From: Actinoplanes subtropicus
Lineage (GTDB): Bacteria; Actinomycetota; Actinomycetes; Mycobacteriales; Micromonosporaceae
Assembly: GCF_000721705.1 (NCBI RefSeq)
Contig: NZ_JOJL01000020.1
Location: forward strand, 1-64,000
Direction: 5' to 3'
DNA: 64,000 nt
Shown: one piece after another, positions 16,372 through 25,447 of the stretch
Numbering within the stretch: position 1 is the stretch's first letter
Layout: every line of letters begins with the position of its first letter
Notes under the pieces: generated by a model
What the model was told of the DNA's origin: nothing
Seen by the model: only the letters and a program-made list of their open reading frames with translations
Databases searched by the model: none
Made by a program: the position numbers and the translations under genes

Positions 16372-17928
16372 TTGGACTGGTTCCTGAGCGGGCAGGAGCG
16401 CGGCAACCCGGACTCCTCCATACCCATCTGGTGCGCGGGAAACTCCGCCGAACCACTTATTCACGGAATAACGTATTTTGACCGGCTGGCGACCGAGGTG
16501 GACAGCCTCCGTGCGGGTGACCACCTGTTCTTCACCGACTGGCGCGGCGACCCCGACGAGCTGCTGCGCCCCGGCGGCCCGACGGTCGCCGCCCTGTTCG
16601 CGGCGGCCGCCCGGCGAGGGGTGATCGTCAAGGGCCTCCTCTGGCGGTCTCATCTGGACAAATTGGCCTACAGCGAGGAGGAGAACCGCAACCTCGGCGA
16701 CGACGTACGGGCCGCCGGCGGCGAGGTTCTGCTCGACCAGCGCGTGCGGCGGGGCGGTTCGCACCATCAGAAGCTGGTGATCCTGCGGCATCCCGATGAC
16801 CCCGCCCGGGATGTGGCCTTTGTCGGCGGGATCGACCTCTGCCACAGCCGCCGCGACGACGCGTCGCACACCGGCGACCCCCAACCCGTGCAAATGTCAC
16901 GAAAGTATGGGAAAAATCCGCCGTGGCATGACGTTCAGCTCGCGGTGAAGGGTCCGGTCGTCGGCGCCCTCGACCTGACCTTCCGCGAGCGCTGGAACGA
17001 TCCGGCCCCGCTCGATCAGCACGGCCCGATCGCCACCCTGGTCGACCGCCGCAAGCACGCCGACCCGAACGCCGGCCCCCTGCCGCCTCAGCCACCCGAC
17101 CCACCTCCCTGTGGTCCGCTGACCATCCAGGTCCTCCGAACGTATCCGGCGATGCGCCCGCGGTATTCATTCGCCAGGGATGGGGAACGCAGCATCGCCC
17201 GCGCCTACACCAAGGCCATCCGCCTGGCCCGGCACCTGATCTACCTGGAGGATCAGTACCTGTGGTCCACGGAGGTCGCCGAACTCTTCGCCGCCGCCCT
17301 GCGCGACACCCCGAGCCTGCACGTGATCGCCGTCGTCCCGCGGCACCCCGACGTCGACGGCCGACTCGCCCTGCCACCCAACGAGATCGGCCGCGAACAG
17401 GCGCTGGCCGTCTGCCGACTGGCCGCCCCCGACCGGATGCACGTCTTCGACCTGGAGAACCACGCCGGCACGCCGACCTACGTACACGCCAAGGTCTGCG
17501 TCATCGACGACACGTGGTGCACCGTCGGCAGCGACAACTTCAACCGTCGCTCCTGGACCCACGACAGTGAGGTCTGCTGCGCCATCCTCGACGAGACCCT
17601 CGACGACCGCCCACCATCCGGCGAGGCCCGCCGCTTCGCTCGCGACCTGCGCCTCTCCCTCATGCGCGAACACCTGGACCGGCCCGACGGCGACGACGCC
17701 GACCTGCTCGACCCGATGTCAGCCGTCCGCGCCATGACCGATTCCGCCGACCGCCTACGCGCCTGGAGCGACTCCGGACGAACCGCCCCTCGCCCACCCG
17801 GCCGAGCCTTCCCGCACTCCCCCGAACACCTCCCGTGGCACCAACGCCTCTGGTCCCTGCCGGTCTACCGCCTCTTCTACGACCCCGACGGCCGCCCCTG
17901 GAAAGACCGCCACCACAAAACCTTCTAA
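16372..17928 (+). CDS. phospholipase D-family protein
   Basis: This 518-residue protein has two HKD half-sites, the hallmark of the PLD superfamily. The first is HHQKLVILRHPDD followed by FVGGIDLCHSRRDD (about 137-165). The second is YVHAKVCVIDDTWCTVGSDN (about 371-390). A Pro-rich linker joins the halves. There is no signal peptide, so it is probably cytoplasmic or peripheral, unlike the secreted Streptomyces PLDs, and closer to cardiolipin-synthase-like PLDs without membrane spans. A TTG start at 16372 is chosen because GGAAGG precedes it and no in-frame ATG or GTG precedes the conserved part. Confidence 0.9.
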   Translation: MDWFLSGQERGNPDSSIPIWCAGNSAEPLIHGITYFDRLATEVDSLRAGDHLFFTDWRGDPDELLRPGGPTVAALFAAAARRGVIVKGLLWRSHLDKLAYSEEENRNLGDDVRAAGGEVLLDQRVRRGGSHHQKLVILRHPDDPARDVAFVGGIDLCHSRRDDASHTGDPQPVQMSRKYGKNPPWHDVQLAVKGPVVGALDLTFRERWNDPAPLDQHGPIATLVDRRKHADPNAGPLPPQPPDPPPCGPLTIQVLRTYPAMRPRYSFARDGERSIARAYTKAIRLARHLIYLEDQYLWSTEVAELFAAALRDTPSLHVIAVVPRHPDVDGRLALPPNEIGREQALAVCRLAAPDRMHVFDLENHAGTPTYVHAKVCVIDDTWCTVGSDNFNRRSWTHDSEVCCAILDETLDDRPPSGEARRFARDLRLSLMREHLDRPDGDDADLLDPMSAVRAMTDSADRLRAWSDSGRTAPRPPGRAFPHSPEHLPWHQRLWSLPVYRLFYDPDGRPWKDRHHKTF

Positions 17929-18048
17929 ACCCCATGCGGACGTACGAGGCCCAGCCAGGTCCCCGCCGCACCACGCGAGCTGATCGCATGGTTCAGCCTT
18001 TGCCGCGACCGCCGGGCTGAGCTGCCCACTCACCCTCTCCCGCGACGC

Positions 18049-18067
18049 CGAGACCCCGCGGGTCTCG
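18049..18067 (-). terminator. short hairpin directly after the MarR stop
   Basis: CGAGACCC (18049-18056) pairs perfectly with 18060-18067 around a CGC loop. It begins at the first base after the MarR stop on the minus strand. No T-run follows, so it may act as a weak or bidirectional terminator for the convergent PLD and MarR genes. Confidence 0.5.
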
Positions 18068-18553
18068 TCATTCAGTTTCCGTGGCAAGGGCGAGGAGATT
18101 TCCGCGTACCTTCTCCAGCAGCTCGATCAGAATGGCTTGTTGGTCGTTCGCCATTCCGGCGGTTGCGGTCTCGGCGAGCGTACGCCAGGCTGCCTCTATC
18201 TCCGGGACGACCGCTCGGCCTTTATCGGTCAACCGAATACGGGTGGCCCGCCGATCCCCCGGCACGGGCTGCCGGACGAACCAGCCACCTTGCTCGAGGC
18301 GGCTGAGACTGCGTGTCGCCGTGGGCTGCTCCACGCCCAGCCGGGCCGCGATCTCCGAGACGGTCACGCCATCGGGCTCTTGGCCGAGCATCCACAACAG
18401 GACGTCCTGCCCGGGGTGCAAGGCGAGTCCGCTCAGCACGTCGGCTTGCGCGCTCCGGTAGAGCTTGGCCACCTTGACCAGGGCTTTGTTGGTAGCCAGG
18501 ACATCCGCCAGTTCCACTCCGGCAGTGTACGGCTTGACGATCCACGATTCCAC
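18068..18553 (-). CDS. MarR-family regulator divergent from an SDR
   Basis: This 161-residue winged-helix protein has a recognition region VSEIAARLGVEQPTATRSLSRL and a wing GDRRATRIRLTDKG. It is divergent from a short-chain dehydrogenase gene, with a long perfect palindrome in the 42 bases between, the usual arrangement for a MarR repressor controlling its neighbour and itself. The GTG at 18553 is the longest start but has no ribosome-binding site; the transcript may be leaderless, or a start a few codons later may be used. Confidence 0.88.
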   Translation of the reverse strand: MESWIVKPYTAGVELADVLATNKALVKVAKLYRSAQADVLSGLALHPGQDVLLWMLGQEPDGVTVSEIAARLGVEQPTATRSLSRLEQGGWFVRQPVPGDRRATRIRLTDKGRAVVPEIEAAWRTLAETATAGMANDQQAILIELLEKVRGNLLALATETE

Positions 18554-18557
18554 GGTA

Positions 18558-18586
18558 CATAGTCGGCTAACCTATAGCCGACTATG
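18558..18586. promoter_or_regulatory. 29-bp MarR operator palindrome
   Basis: Perfect 12-base arms CATAGTCGGCTA (18558-18569) and TAGCCGACTATG (18575-18586) flank the spacer ACCTA. The element fills the space between the divergent MarR and SDR starts and would overlap both promoters. I therefore rejected the in-frame ATG at 18584, which lies inside it, as the SDR start. Confidence 0.85.
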
Positions 18587-18595
18587 GAGATCGTG

Positions 18596-19354
18596 ATGGA
18601 AACTGGCCTTTCCGGCACCGTGGCTCTCGTCACCGGCGCCTCGGGCGCCATCGGCAAAGCCGCGGCCCTGCATCTGGCCGCCGAGGGTGCCGCCGTGGCA
18701 CTGTCCTGGCGCACCAACCACGACGGCGTCACGGACGTCGTCGATGCCATAACGCGAGAAGGCGGCCGAGCCTGCGCCGTCCGGCTCGATCACCGGGACC
18801 CGGCCACCGCACCGAGCGTCATCGAGGAAATCACCGAACGCCTTGGCGCGGTCACGGTCCTTGTCGCCAACGCCGTGCAGTGGCCATCGTTCGACGATGC
18901 CGAGATCAGCGGCCTCACGACCTCGCTGGCCGTGAACACCGTGGGTCCGCTGGCCTTGATCGATGCGGCTCTGCCCGGCATGCGCGCCGCCGGCTGGGGG
19001 CGCATCGTCGCCGTGTCGACGGACATCGTCGAGCAACCCATGGCGGGACCGCTCGCCTACGCCACGGCGAAAGGTGCACTCGAAACGGCCGCACGGGTGC
19101 TCGCCGTCCGGGAAGCCCGCCACGGCATCCTGACCAACGTCGTCCGCCCCGGCTTCACCCTCACCGACAAGGCTTTGAACGCCCCCTTCCTCGGGCCGAA
19201 AGCGGTCGCGGCCGAATCCGAGAAAACCCCCACCGGCCGCATCTGCACGCCCGAAGACGTCGCGTCCGCGATCACCTATCTGGCCTCGGCGGCAAACGGT
19301 CACATCAACGGACAGACACTGTCGCTGGCGGGCGGCCGCGAACTCGTCCGATAA
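18596..19354 (+). CDS. short-chain dehydrogenase/reductase
   Basis: This is a 252-residue classical SDR. The NAD(P)-binding TGASGAIG is at about 14-21, VLVANAV takes the place of the usual NNAG strand, and the catalytic YATAK has an upstream Ser in VAVST. The WRTN after the second strand suggests NADP preference. The ATG at 18596 has GGAG six bases upstream, inside the operator edge. Regulation by the divergent MarR protein is likely. The substrate is unknown. Confidence 0.88.
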   Translation: METGLSGTVALVTGASGAIGKAAALHLAAEGAAVALSWRTNHDGVTDVVDAITREGGRACAVRLDHRDPATAPSVIEEITERLGAVTVLVANAVQWPSFDDAEISGLTTSLAVNTVGPLALIDAALPGMRAAGWGRIVAVSTDIVEQPMAGPLAYATAKGALETAARVLAVREARHGILTNVVRPGFTLTDKALNAPFLGPKAVAAESEKTPTGRICTPEDVASAITYLASAANGHINGQTLSLAGGRELVR

Positions 19355-19392
19355 CCCGGCGGGCACCATGCCGCCGCCGACTCCGAAGATGC

Positions 19393-19423
19393 CGCTAGCG
19401 CTTCTGATATAGAAGCGCTAGCG
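19393..19423. promoter_or_regulatory. 31-bp perfect palindrome, TetR-type operator candidate
   Basis: Arms CGCTAGCGCTTCT (19393-19405) and AGAAGCGCTAGCG (19411-19423) flank GATAT. It lies 31 bases before the start of the carboxymuconolactone-decarboxylase-like gene and 39 after the SDR stop. No T-run follows, so an operator is more likely than a terminator. The AGCGCTAG core is common for TetR-family sites, but no TetR gene is adjacent. Confidence 0.65.
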
Positions 19424-19453
19424 TCATCCGGAGTGGGCGTTGAGGGAGGCGTC

Positions 19454-20032
19454 ATGGCACGGATAACTCCACTGGAACCACCCTTCGCGGCGGATGTGGC
19501 GGCCCAGCTCGCCGCGATGATGCCGCCCGGGCAGCCACCGATCGGCCTGTTCCGCACCTTCGCCAGGAACCTGCCGATGGCGGAGGCGATGACCCACTGG
19601 GGCCGCTACGAGCTCGGTCGCCGCTTGTCCCTGACGCTGCGCGAGCGGGAGATCGTCATCCTGCGCACGTGTGCTCGCTGTGGCTGCGAGTACGAGTGGG
19701 GTGTGCACGTGATGGTCTTCGCCGATCGCGCCGGGCTGGACCGGTCCGAGATCGGCTCGCTCACCCACGGGTCAGCCGGCGACGATTGCTGGACCGCACC
19801 GCGCGACCGGGCGCTGATCCGGGTCGCCGACGCGTTGCACGACGCGGGCGACGTCGACGACCAGCTGTGGCGGTCCGCTCGCGAGGTGCTGGACGAGCCG
19901 CAGCTGCTCGACACCTTGCTGCTGTGCGGGTGGTACCACGCGATCAGCTTCGCCGCCCGGGCGGCCCGGGTCGACCTGGAGCCCGGTGCTCCCCGCTTCG
20001 CCGGGTCCGCCCAGCGGGTCACCGGCGGTTGA
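19454..20032 (+). CDS. carboxymuconolactone decarboxylase/AhpD-family protein
   Basis: This is a 192-residue helical protein of the CMD/AhpD family. The signature region is LREREIVILRTCARCGCEYEWGVHVMVFA (quoted in parts: RTCARCGCEYEW then GVHVM), with Cys residues and a His in the expected relay. Such proteins act as peroxidase partners or in aromatic degradation; the CARCGC differs from the AhpD CxxC spacing. The ATG at 19454 has GGGAGG upstream and is preferred over the GTG at 19433. The end overlaps the convergent DHFR-like gene by 14 bases. Confidence 0.82.
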   Translation: MARITPLEPPFAADVAAQLAAMMPPGQPPIGLFRTFARNLPMAEAMTHWGRYELGRRLSLTLREREIVILRTCARCGCEYEWGVHVMVFADRAGLDRSEIGSLTHGSAGDDCWTAPRDRALIRVADALHDAGDVDDQLWRSAREVLDEPQLLDTLLLCGWYHAISFAARAARVDLEPGAPRFAGSAQRVTGG

Positions 20033-20615
20033 CGGTGTAGTGCAGGTGCAGCACGCGGTCCCCCTGAACGATCATGTCCGGGTCGTCGAGGAGGACGGTG
20101 CCGGTGTGGCTGCCGAAGAACCGTATCCCCTCGCCCATGACCACCGGGACGACGTCCATCGCTACCTCGTCGACGAGGCCCGCCGAGAATGCCTGGCCGC
20201 CGACGTCGCCGGCGGTCACGCAGACCAGGCCGTCGCCGGCGAGGTCCTTGGCGACGGCGATGCCGGCCTCGACCGAGTCGGCGGTACGGAACGGTGCGCC
20301 GGGAAATCTGGCGAGCCATTCCTCGGGCAGCGGCCGATGGGTGACGACGACGAGCTCGTCGCCGGCGGCGGGTACGCCGGCCCAGCCGTCGGTGGTGTCG
20401 AACAGGTGGCGGCCGATCACGGTGACCTTGATGGCGTCCCAGAAGGGCTTCACGTATTCGGCCGAGGCGCGGCTGACGTTGAACGCCCACTTGTCGTTGG
20501 CTTGGATCGTGCGGTCCCCGTTGCCGTACCAGTCGAACAGCGGTCCGACCGAGTCATCGGGATAGGCGATGTAGCCGTCCACCGATACGACCGCCTGCAT
20601 GACAACTCTGGCCAT
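20019..20615 (-). CDS. dihydrofolate reductase/RibD C-terminal family protein
   Basis: This 198-residue protein of the RibD-C/DHFR-like fold opens MARVVMQAVVSVDGYIA, with the SVDG typical of these reductases. It continues with VTVIGRHLFDTTDGWAG, VVVTHRPLP and EVAMDVVPVVMGEGIRFFG. It is expected to be a pyridine-nucleotide-dependent reductase of unknown substrate. True folate reductases are shorter and differ at the active site. It is convergent with the CMD-family gene. Confidence 0.87.
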   Translation of the reverse strand: MARVVMQAVVSVDGYIAYPDDSVGPLFDWYGNGDRTIQANDKWAFNVSRASAEYVKPFWDAIKVTVIGRHLFDTTDGWAGVPAAGDELVVVTHRPLPEEWLARFPGAPFRTADSVEAGIAVAKDLAGDGLVCVTAGDVGGQAFSAGLVDEVAMDVVPVVMGEGIRFFGSHTGTVLLDDPDMIVQGDRVLHLHYTVNRR

Positions 20616-20664
20616 CTTCGCTCGCTCCCTGCCTCGTCGAAACGCTGAGCTGCCCGCTCACCCT

Positions 20665-21192
20665 TCAGATACCGAGCACTCGGCGGGCGTCGGCCATCAC
20701 CGCGGGCGAGGTGATGGGCTCCCAGGCCGGGAAGACCGAGCGGAAGTAGTCGCCGGCCTTTGCCGCGATCTCCGGGGACCGTTCGTAGACGTCCAGCTCG
20801 TTGACGATGCTCAGGTCGGCGAAGGCGCGCAGGTCGGCCGGGGTCGGCGCGGCGCTGTTGCCGGTGAAGCGGCTCCAGATCAGGCCGGTCGACGGCAGCG
20901 CCCGCCAGGTGCGTCCCCGGTCGCAGCCGCCGTAGCGGTAGACCAGCTCCTCCGCCTCCGCCCCGATCAGGTCGCGGAGGGCGGCCCGCTCGACGACGTC
21001 GAGCAGCACCACGGGGAAGCCGTCCGTCCCGTACGCCGCGTGGGTCAGGGCGGCCAGGCGCTCCGCCTCGGGCGCGCCGTGAGCCGAGAGCCGGTCGGCG
21101 ACCCGGCCGAGGTGTTCGTAGAGCGAACCGCCCGCGTGCGGGATCGCCTCGGCGCCGCGCGCTCGCAGCCACTCCAGCACGGCCTCGGTCAT
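20665..21192 (-). CDS. DUF6817-like protein
   Basis: This 175-residue protein (MTEAVLEWLRARGAEAIPH, GGSLYEHLGRVADRL, LAALTHAAYGTDGFP, EELVYRYGGCDR) matches my memory of a family of unknown function that resembles HD-type or hydroxylase-like domains. Conserved His and Asp residues are suggestive of metal binding but not proven. Its ATG overlaps the stop of the upstream methyltransferase gene in an ATGA, so they form an operon. Confidence 0.65.
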   Translation of the reverse strand: MTEAVLEWLRARGAEAIPHAGGSLYEHLGRVADRLSAHGAPEAERLAALTHAAYGTDGFPVVLLDVVERAALRDLIGAEAEELVYRYGGCDRGRTWRALPSTGLIWSRFTGNSAAPTPADLRAFADLSIVNELDVYERSPEIAAKAGDYFRSVFPAWEPITSPAVMADARRVLGI

Positions 21193-22289
21193 TCGCCGGC
21201 CTCCCAGGCGTCGGGGACCCAGATCGGCGACGCCGGATCGCCGGCGCGGGAGAACTCCACCCGCCACGCGCGCATCGGGGGGCCGCCCAGCGTCGTCCAG
21301 CGGTCCAGGATGTCGACGGCCAAGGCGGCGAAGGTCGCCGCCTCCGGGCCGCCGGCCAGCACGCTGCCGTCGGGGAGAACGACGGCGCCGCCGGTGCCCG
21401 CGGTGTCGACCAGGGCCAGGCGGAGGTGGTCCTTGCCGGGGACCATCGCGAGGGTGGCGCGCCGGCTCAGGACGCCGGCCGCGTACCAGAGACCGCGGTA
21501 GGCGACGTCGTCCAGCGGCGGGTCGAAGCGGGGCGGCGCGGCCTCGGCCATCTCGGCGAGGGCGCCGGCCGCCACCGGGGGCGGGAAGGCGCCCGGGTGG
21601 TCGGCGTTGAGCGGGCCGGCCGCGCGCATGAAGCCGGCCGGGCAGATCGGCACGCCGGTGACCGGGCCCTCGGGCGGGCCGCTCACCCGCAGGACCGGGT
21701 CGGTGCCGGCGTGCGCCACGGGGGCCAGCACGAAGCCGCCCGGATCGAGCTGGGCCAGCCAGTGCGGGGAGACGCCGGCGATCCCGACCGTGACGATGAC
21801 CCGGTCGAAGCGCGAACCCGGGGCGCCGAGATAGCCGTCGGCGTGCTCCACCCGTACGCCCGCAATGCCCGCGCGAGCCAACGCCGAGCGTGCCCGGACC
21901 GCCACGTCCTCCTGCACGTCGATGCTGGTGATCGTCGCCCCGAGCGAAGCGAGCAGGGCGGCGTTGTAGCCGGTGCCCGCGCCGATCTCGAGCACCCGCA
22001 GGCCGGGGGTCACGCGCAGGGCCAGGATCATGATGGCCATCAGCGACGGCTGGCTGGACGAGCTGATCGGCACCCGGCCGTCCATCTTGGTGACCAGCAC
22101 GTCGTTGCTGTAGACGGTGCCCAGGAAATCCGGGTCGGCGGGGCGCACCCAGCTGCCGTCGCGGCGCTGGAAGCCGTCGGGGACGAACGCCTCGCGGGGC
22201 ACGCTCGCGAACGCCTCGGCCAGTTCCGGCGGTAGGTCGACGCCGTCCTGCCGGATCTGGTCGAGGTAGTCCCCGCGTGGACCGGTCAT
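21189..22289 (-). CDS. PCMT-like methyltransferase
   Basis: This 366-residue protein begins with a protein-L-isoaspartate O-methyltransferase-type domain. FVPDGF and the SISSSSQPSL-like segment (VPISSSSQPSLMA) precede the SAM motif VLEIGAGTGYNAALLA, then SIDVQ and the motif III strand FDRVIVTVGI. The C-terminal ~150 residues are an extension not found in short PCMTs, as in the actinobacterial enzymes linked to peptide maturation. No precursor peptide gene with Asp-rich sequence is visible next to it, so repair or another role is equally possible. Confidence 0.82.
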   Translation of the reverse strand: MTGPRGDYLDQIRQDGVDLPPELAEAFASVPREAFVPDGFQRRDGSWVRPADPDFLGTVYSNDVLVTKMDGRVPISSSSQPSLMAIMILALRVTPGLRVLEIGAGTGYNAALLASLGATITSIDVQEDVAVRARSALARAGIAGVRVEHADGYLGAPGSRFDRVIVTVGIAGVSPHWLAQLDPGGFVLAPVAHAGTDPVLRVSGPPEGPVTGVPICPAGFMRAAGPLNADHPGAFPPPVAAGALAEMAEAAPPRFDPPLDDVAYRGLWYAAGVLSRRATLAMVPGKDHLRLALVDTAGTGGAVVLPDGSVLAGGPEAATFAALAVDILDRWTTLGGPPMRAWRVEFSRAGDPASPIWVPDAWEAGE

Positions 22290-22348
22290 CCCTTCACGAT
22301 AGAGGCGCGGACCGCCGCGGACAGGCAGGCGGGGACATCGTCACGGTG

Positions 22349-22777
22349 CTAGGGCCATTCGGCGGGCTCGATGGCGTCGAGGAAACCGGCGTAGACGACG
22401 GCCAACCGCAGGGCGGCGATCGGCCGCATCAGCTGGGCGGCACGCAAGGGCTCGCTGCCGGATCGCTCCCGCCGCCAGCGGTACGCCCATCCCTCGAGCA
22501 CCGGTTCGGGCGCGGCGAGGCCCTCGGTGAGCCGGAGGATGTCGACGGCGGGGTGGCCGATCACGCAGTCACCCCAGTCCATGATGGTCAGCCGGCCGGC
22601 GTCGTCGGTGCGGGCGTTGCCCGGGTGCAGGTCGCCGTGCACGAGCGTGTCCGGGAGCCCGCACTCGCCGATCGCCTCGAGCCGCTCCGGAAGCTCATCG
22701 CTCAGCCGCTCGAGCCCGTCGGTCGTGGCGAAGAAGTCCCCGGTGACGAGCACCAGGGTCACGCTCCGGCCGGTCAC
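22349..22777 (-). pseudogene. truncated APH-family phosphotransferase (C-lobe only)
   Basis: The 142 codons from a GTG at 22777 encode only the C-terminal lobe of an aminoglycoside-phosphotransferase-like protein: the catalytic loop LVHGDLHPGNAR and the metal site IMDWGDCVIGHPA, followed by the terminal helices. The nucleotide-binding N-lobe (~130 residues) is missing. The GTG overlaps the stop of the TfoX-like gene (GTGA), so the fragment may still be translated. Without the N-lobe it should not bind ATP normally, so I call it a remnant. Confidence 0.7.
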
Positions 22778-23097
22778 TTCTTCTTCGGCGGCAGCGTCGC
22801 GACGTGCGCCCGGGCCAGCGCGACCCACTCGTCCAGCACCGGGTCGTCCAGCACCTCCCCCGCCACCAGGATCCAGCCCGGCATGCTCCGGCCGCCCACC
22901 TCGAACGGCCGCACGCCCGGGCGCCCGGCCACCGACGCCGGGTCGATGCGGACGATCAGCTCGTCCGCGTGCACGCCGACCGTCATGTTGCCGTTCGTCA
23001 GGAAGGCCAGACCGCCGAACATCTTCTTCGCGGTCACGGCCGGATCGTCCGCGAACCGCTCGCGCAGCCGCTCCGCCAACGCCTCGTCATAGGCCAT
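22774..23097 (-). CDS. TfoX N-terminal domain protein
   Basis: This 107-residue protein of the TfoX_N family has [29 protein letters not shown] and [22 protein letters not shown]. In gamma-proteobacteria TfoX promotes competence, but the isolated N-terminal domain is widespread in actinobacteria with unknown function. The ATG at 23097 gives the whole domain; it is divergent from allantoinase across 40 bases. A truncated phosphotransferase gene overlaps its end. Confidence 0.85.
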   Translation of the reverse strand: MAYDEALAERLRERFADDPAVTAKKMFGGLAFLTNGNMTVGVHADELIVRIDPASVAGRPGVRPFEVGGRSMPGWILVAGEVLDDPVLDEWVALARAHVATLPPKKK

Positions 23098-23137
23098 GCC
23101 GCACATTGTCACCCGCGCCGCCGCTAGTGTCGGGGCC

Positions 23138-24448
23138 ATGGTTGATCTCGTCTTGCGGTCCCGGCGTGTGCTGACCGAAGGCGGCGAGCGCCCGGGTGCC
23201 GTGGCGATCGCCGAGGGGAAGGTCGTCGCGGTGACCGGCTACGACGAACCGGTCGAGGCCGCCGACGATCAGGATCTCGGCGACACCGCCCTGCTGCCGG
23301 GCCTCGTCGACACCCACGTGCATGTGAACGAGCCCGGGCGTACGGAATGGGAAGGCTTTGCCACCGCCACCCGGGCCGCCGCGGCCGGTGGCGTCACCAC
23401 CATCATCGACATGCCGCTGAACAGCCTGCCGCCGACGGTCGACGTCGACGCGCTGCGGGTCAAGCGCAAGGCGGCGACCGGGCAGATCCACGTCGACGTC
23501 GGCTTCTGGGGCGGCGCGATCCCCGGTAATGCCGACAAACTGGCCGCCCTGCACGACGCGGGCGTCTTCGGCTTCAAGGCATTCCTGGCCGACTCGGGCG
23601 TCCCCGAGTTCCCGCCGGTCTCCCCCGCCGAGCTGGGCACCGCGCTCCGGGCGGTCGACGCGCTGTTCGTCGTGCACGCCGAGGATCCCGGTCACCTGGT
23701 TTCGCAAGGTGCCTCGGCCGCCTACGCCGACTTTCTCGCCTCCCGGCCGGCCGAGGCGGAGCAGGCCGCGATCGCGACCGCCATCGACGCCGCCCGGGCG
23801 ACCGGCCGGCGGGTGCACATCCTGCATCTCTCGGCCGCGGGCGCGCTTCCGCTGATCGCGGCGGCAAAGGCCGATGGGGTACGCGTGACGGCCGAGACGT
23901 GTCCGCACTACCTGACGCTCGACGCCGGCCACATCCCGGACGGCGCGACCGAGTTCAAGTGCTGCCCGCCGATCCGGGACGCGGCCAACGCCGACGCGCT
24001 GTGGCGGGCGCTCGCCGACGGCCTGATCACCTGCGTGGTGAGCGATCACTCGCCGTGCACGCCCGAGCTGAAGCGGCGGGACACCGGCGACTTCGCGGCG
24101 GCCTGGGGCGGGATCGCGTCGGTGCAGCTCGGGCTGCCGGTGATCTGGACCGCCGCCCGGGAGCGCGGCCACCGGCTGGCCGACGTGGTGGAGTGGATGG
24201 CGCGCCGGCCCGCCGATCTCGTGGGGCTGGCCGGGAAGGGGCGGATCGCGCCGGGGGCCGACGCCGACCTGGTGGCCTTCGACCCCGAGGCGAGCTTCAC
24301 CGTCGATCCGCGGCGGCTGCATCATCGCCATGCGGTCACCCCGTACGCGGGGAAGGTGTTGCACGGCGTGGTCCGCGCGACCTGGTTGCGCGGACGCAGC
24401 GTGACCACCGACGAGGCCGGCGGCCGTTTTCTGACCCGGGAGGGATAG
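23138..24448 (+). CDS. allB: allantoinase
   Basis: This 436-residue cyclic amidohydrolase opens the hydantoin ring of allantoin to give allantoate. The metal site [17 protein letters not shown], the loop [13 protein letters not shown] and the carbamylatable-lysine region [11 protein letters not shown] are typical of AllB and distinguish it from dihydroorotase. Further metal ligands occur in LHLSAAGAL and [12 protein letters not shown]. The ATG at 23138 is chosen because the upstream extension lies in the divergent gene. It is followed after 3 bases by allantoicase, forming one arm of the purine-degradation locus. Confidence 0.95.
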   Translation: MVDLVLRSRRVLTEGGERPGAVAIAEGKVVAVTGYDEPVEAADDQDLGDTALLPGLVDTHVHVNEPGRTEWEGFATATRAAAAGGVTTIIDMPLNSLPPTVDVDALRVKRKAATGQIHVDVGFWGGAIPGNADKLAALHDAGVFGFKAFLADSGVPEFPPVSPAELGTALRAVDALFVVHAEDPGHLVSQGASAAYADFLASRPAEAEQAAIATAIDAARATGRRVHILHLSAAGALPLIAAAKADGVRVTAETCPHYLTLDAGHIPDGATEFKCCPPIRDAANADALWRALADGLITCVVSDHSPCTPELKRRDTGDFAAAWGGIASVQLGLPVIWTAARERGHRLADVVEWMARRPADLVGLAGKGRIAPGADADLVAFDPEASFTVDPRRLHHRHAVTPYAGKVLHGVVRATWLRGRSVTTDEAGGRFLTREG

Positions 24449-24451
24449 CCG

Positions 24452-25447
24452 ATGGAGGAGTTCAGCAACCGGCCCGACCTGGCGTCGCGGGCGCTCGGCG
24501 GCGGGGTGGTCTACGCCAACGACGAGTTCTTCGCGGCGGCGGATCACCTGGTCCTGCCGCACGCGCCGACGTTCACGCCGCGCACCTTCGACCAGAAGGG
24601 CCAGGTCTACGACGGCTGGGAGACCCGGCGGCGGCGCGCGCCGGGCGAGGACGTGGCGATCGTCCGGCTCGGCGCGCCCGGCGTGATCCACGGCGTCGAC
24701 GTCGACACGGCGTTCTTCGTCGGCAACTACCCTACGCACGCGTCGATCGACGCACTGGCCACGGACGGTCACCCCGCCGGCGCGGATCTCCGGGACGCCG
24801 ATTGGGTGCCCCTCGTGCCGAAATCCCCCTTGCAAGGCGACACCCGGAATCTGTTTCCGGTCACCGACCGGCGCCGATTCACGCACGTGCGGCTGACCAT
24901 CTATCCGGACGGCGGGGTGGCCCGGCTGCGGGTGCACGGCGACGTCGTTCCCGATCCGGGGCTGCTGCCCGAGGTGGTCGATGTGGCGGCACTGGCGAAT
25001 GGCGGGCGGGTCACCGGGTGCAGCAACATGTTCTTCGGCCGGCCGCACAACCTGCTGATGCCGGGGCTCGCGCAGCACATGGGCGACGGCTGGGAGACGG
25101 CCCGCCGCCGCACCGACGGCAATGACTGGGTGGAGATCGCGCTGGCCGCCCCGTCGACGATCCAATTCCTCGACCTGGACACCAGCCATTTCAAGGGCAA
25201 CTCCCCCGGCGCGGCCTCGGTGCGCGGCGCCCTCGGCAGCGAGGACTGGTTCGATCTGCTGCCGAGGACGCCGCTCAACCCGGATACGCCGCACCGCTTC
25301 CCGGCCATCCAGGGAAGAGTCGACCGGCTGCGGCTCGACATCCATCCCGACGGCGGCATGGCCCGGTTCCGGGCGATCGGCCGCCCCGACCGCCCGGCCC
25401 TGGAAGAGGCCTTCGCTCAGGCGGTCGCGGGCCAATCGATGCGGTAA
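24452..25447 (+). CDS. alc: allantoicase
   Basis: This 331-residue enzyme hydrolyses allantoate to ureidoglycolate and urea. The two homologous beta-sandwich domains of the family are visible as internal repeats: NRPDLASRALGGGVVYANDEFF with VYDGWETRRRR in the first, and GGRVTGCSNMFFGRPHNL with GDGWETARRR in the second. Each is followed by a D-x-D-T segment (DVDTAFF and DLDTSHF). It is directly downstream of allantoinase. The last 31 bases overlap the convergent monooxygenase gene. Confidence 0.95.
   Translation: MEEFSNRPDLASRALGGGVVYANDEFFAAADHLVLPHAPTFTPRTFDQKGQVYDGWETRRRRAPGEDVAIVRLGAPGVIHGVDVDTAFFVGNYPTHASIDALATDGHPAGADLRDADWVPLVPKSPLQGDTRNLFPVTDRRRFTHVRLTIYPDGGVARLRVHGDVVPDPGLLPEVVDVAALANGGRVTGCSNMFFGRPHNLLMPGLAQHMGDGWETARRRTDGNDWVEIALAAPSTIQFLDLDTSHFKGNSPGAASVRGALGSEDWFDLLPRTPLNPDTPHRFPAIQGRVDRLRLDIHPDGGMARFRAIGRPDRPALEEAFAQAVAGQSMR

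Noticed and set aside
18584..18595. ATG at 18584 as start of the SDR
   Set aside because: It lies inside the operator palindrome with no ribosome-binding site; the ATG at 18596 has GGAG at proper distance.
21189..22289. Ribosomal-peptide maturation cluster around the PCMT-like methyltransferase
   Set aside because: No Asp-rich precursor peptide, ATP-grasp or transporter gene is adjacent; the only partner is a DUF6817-like gene.
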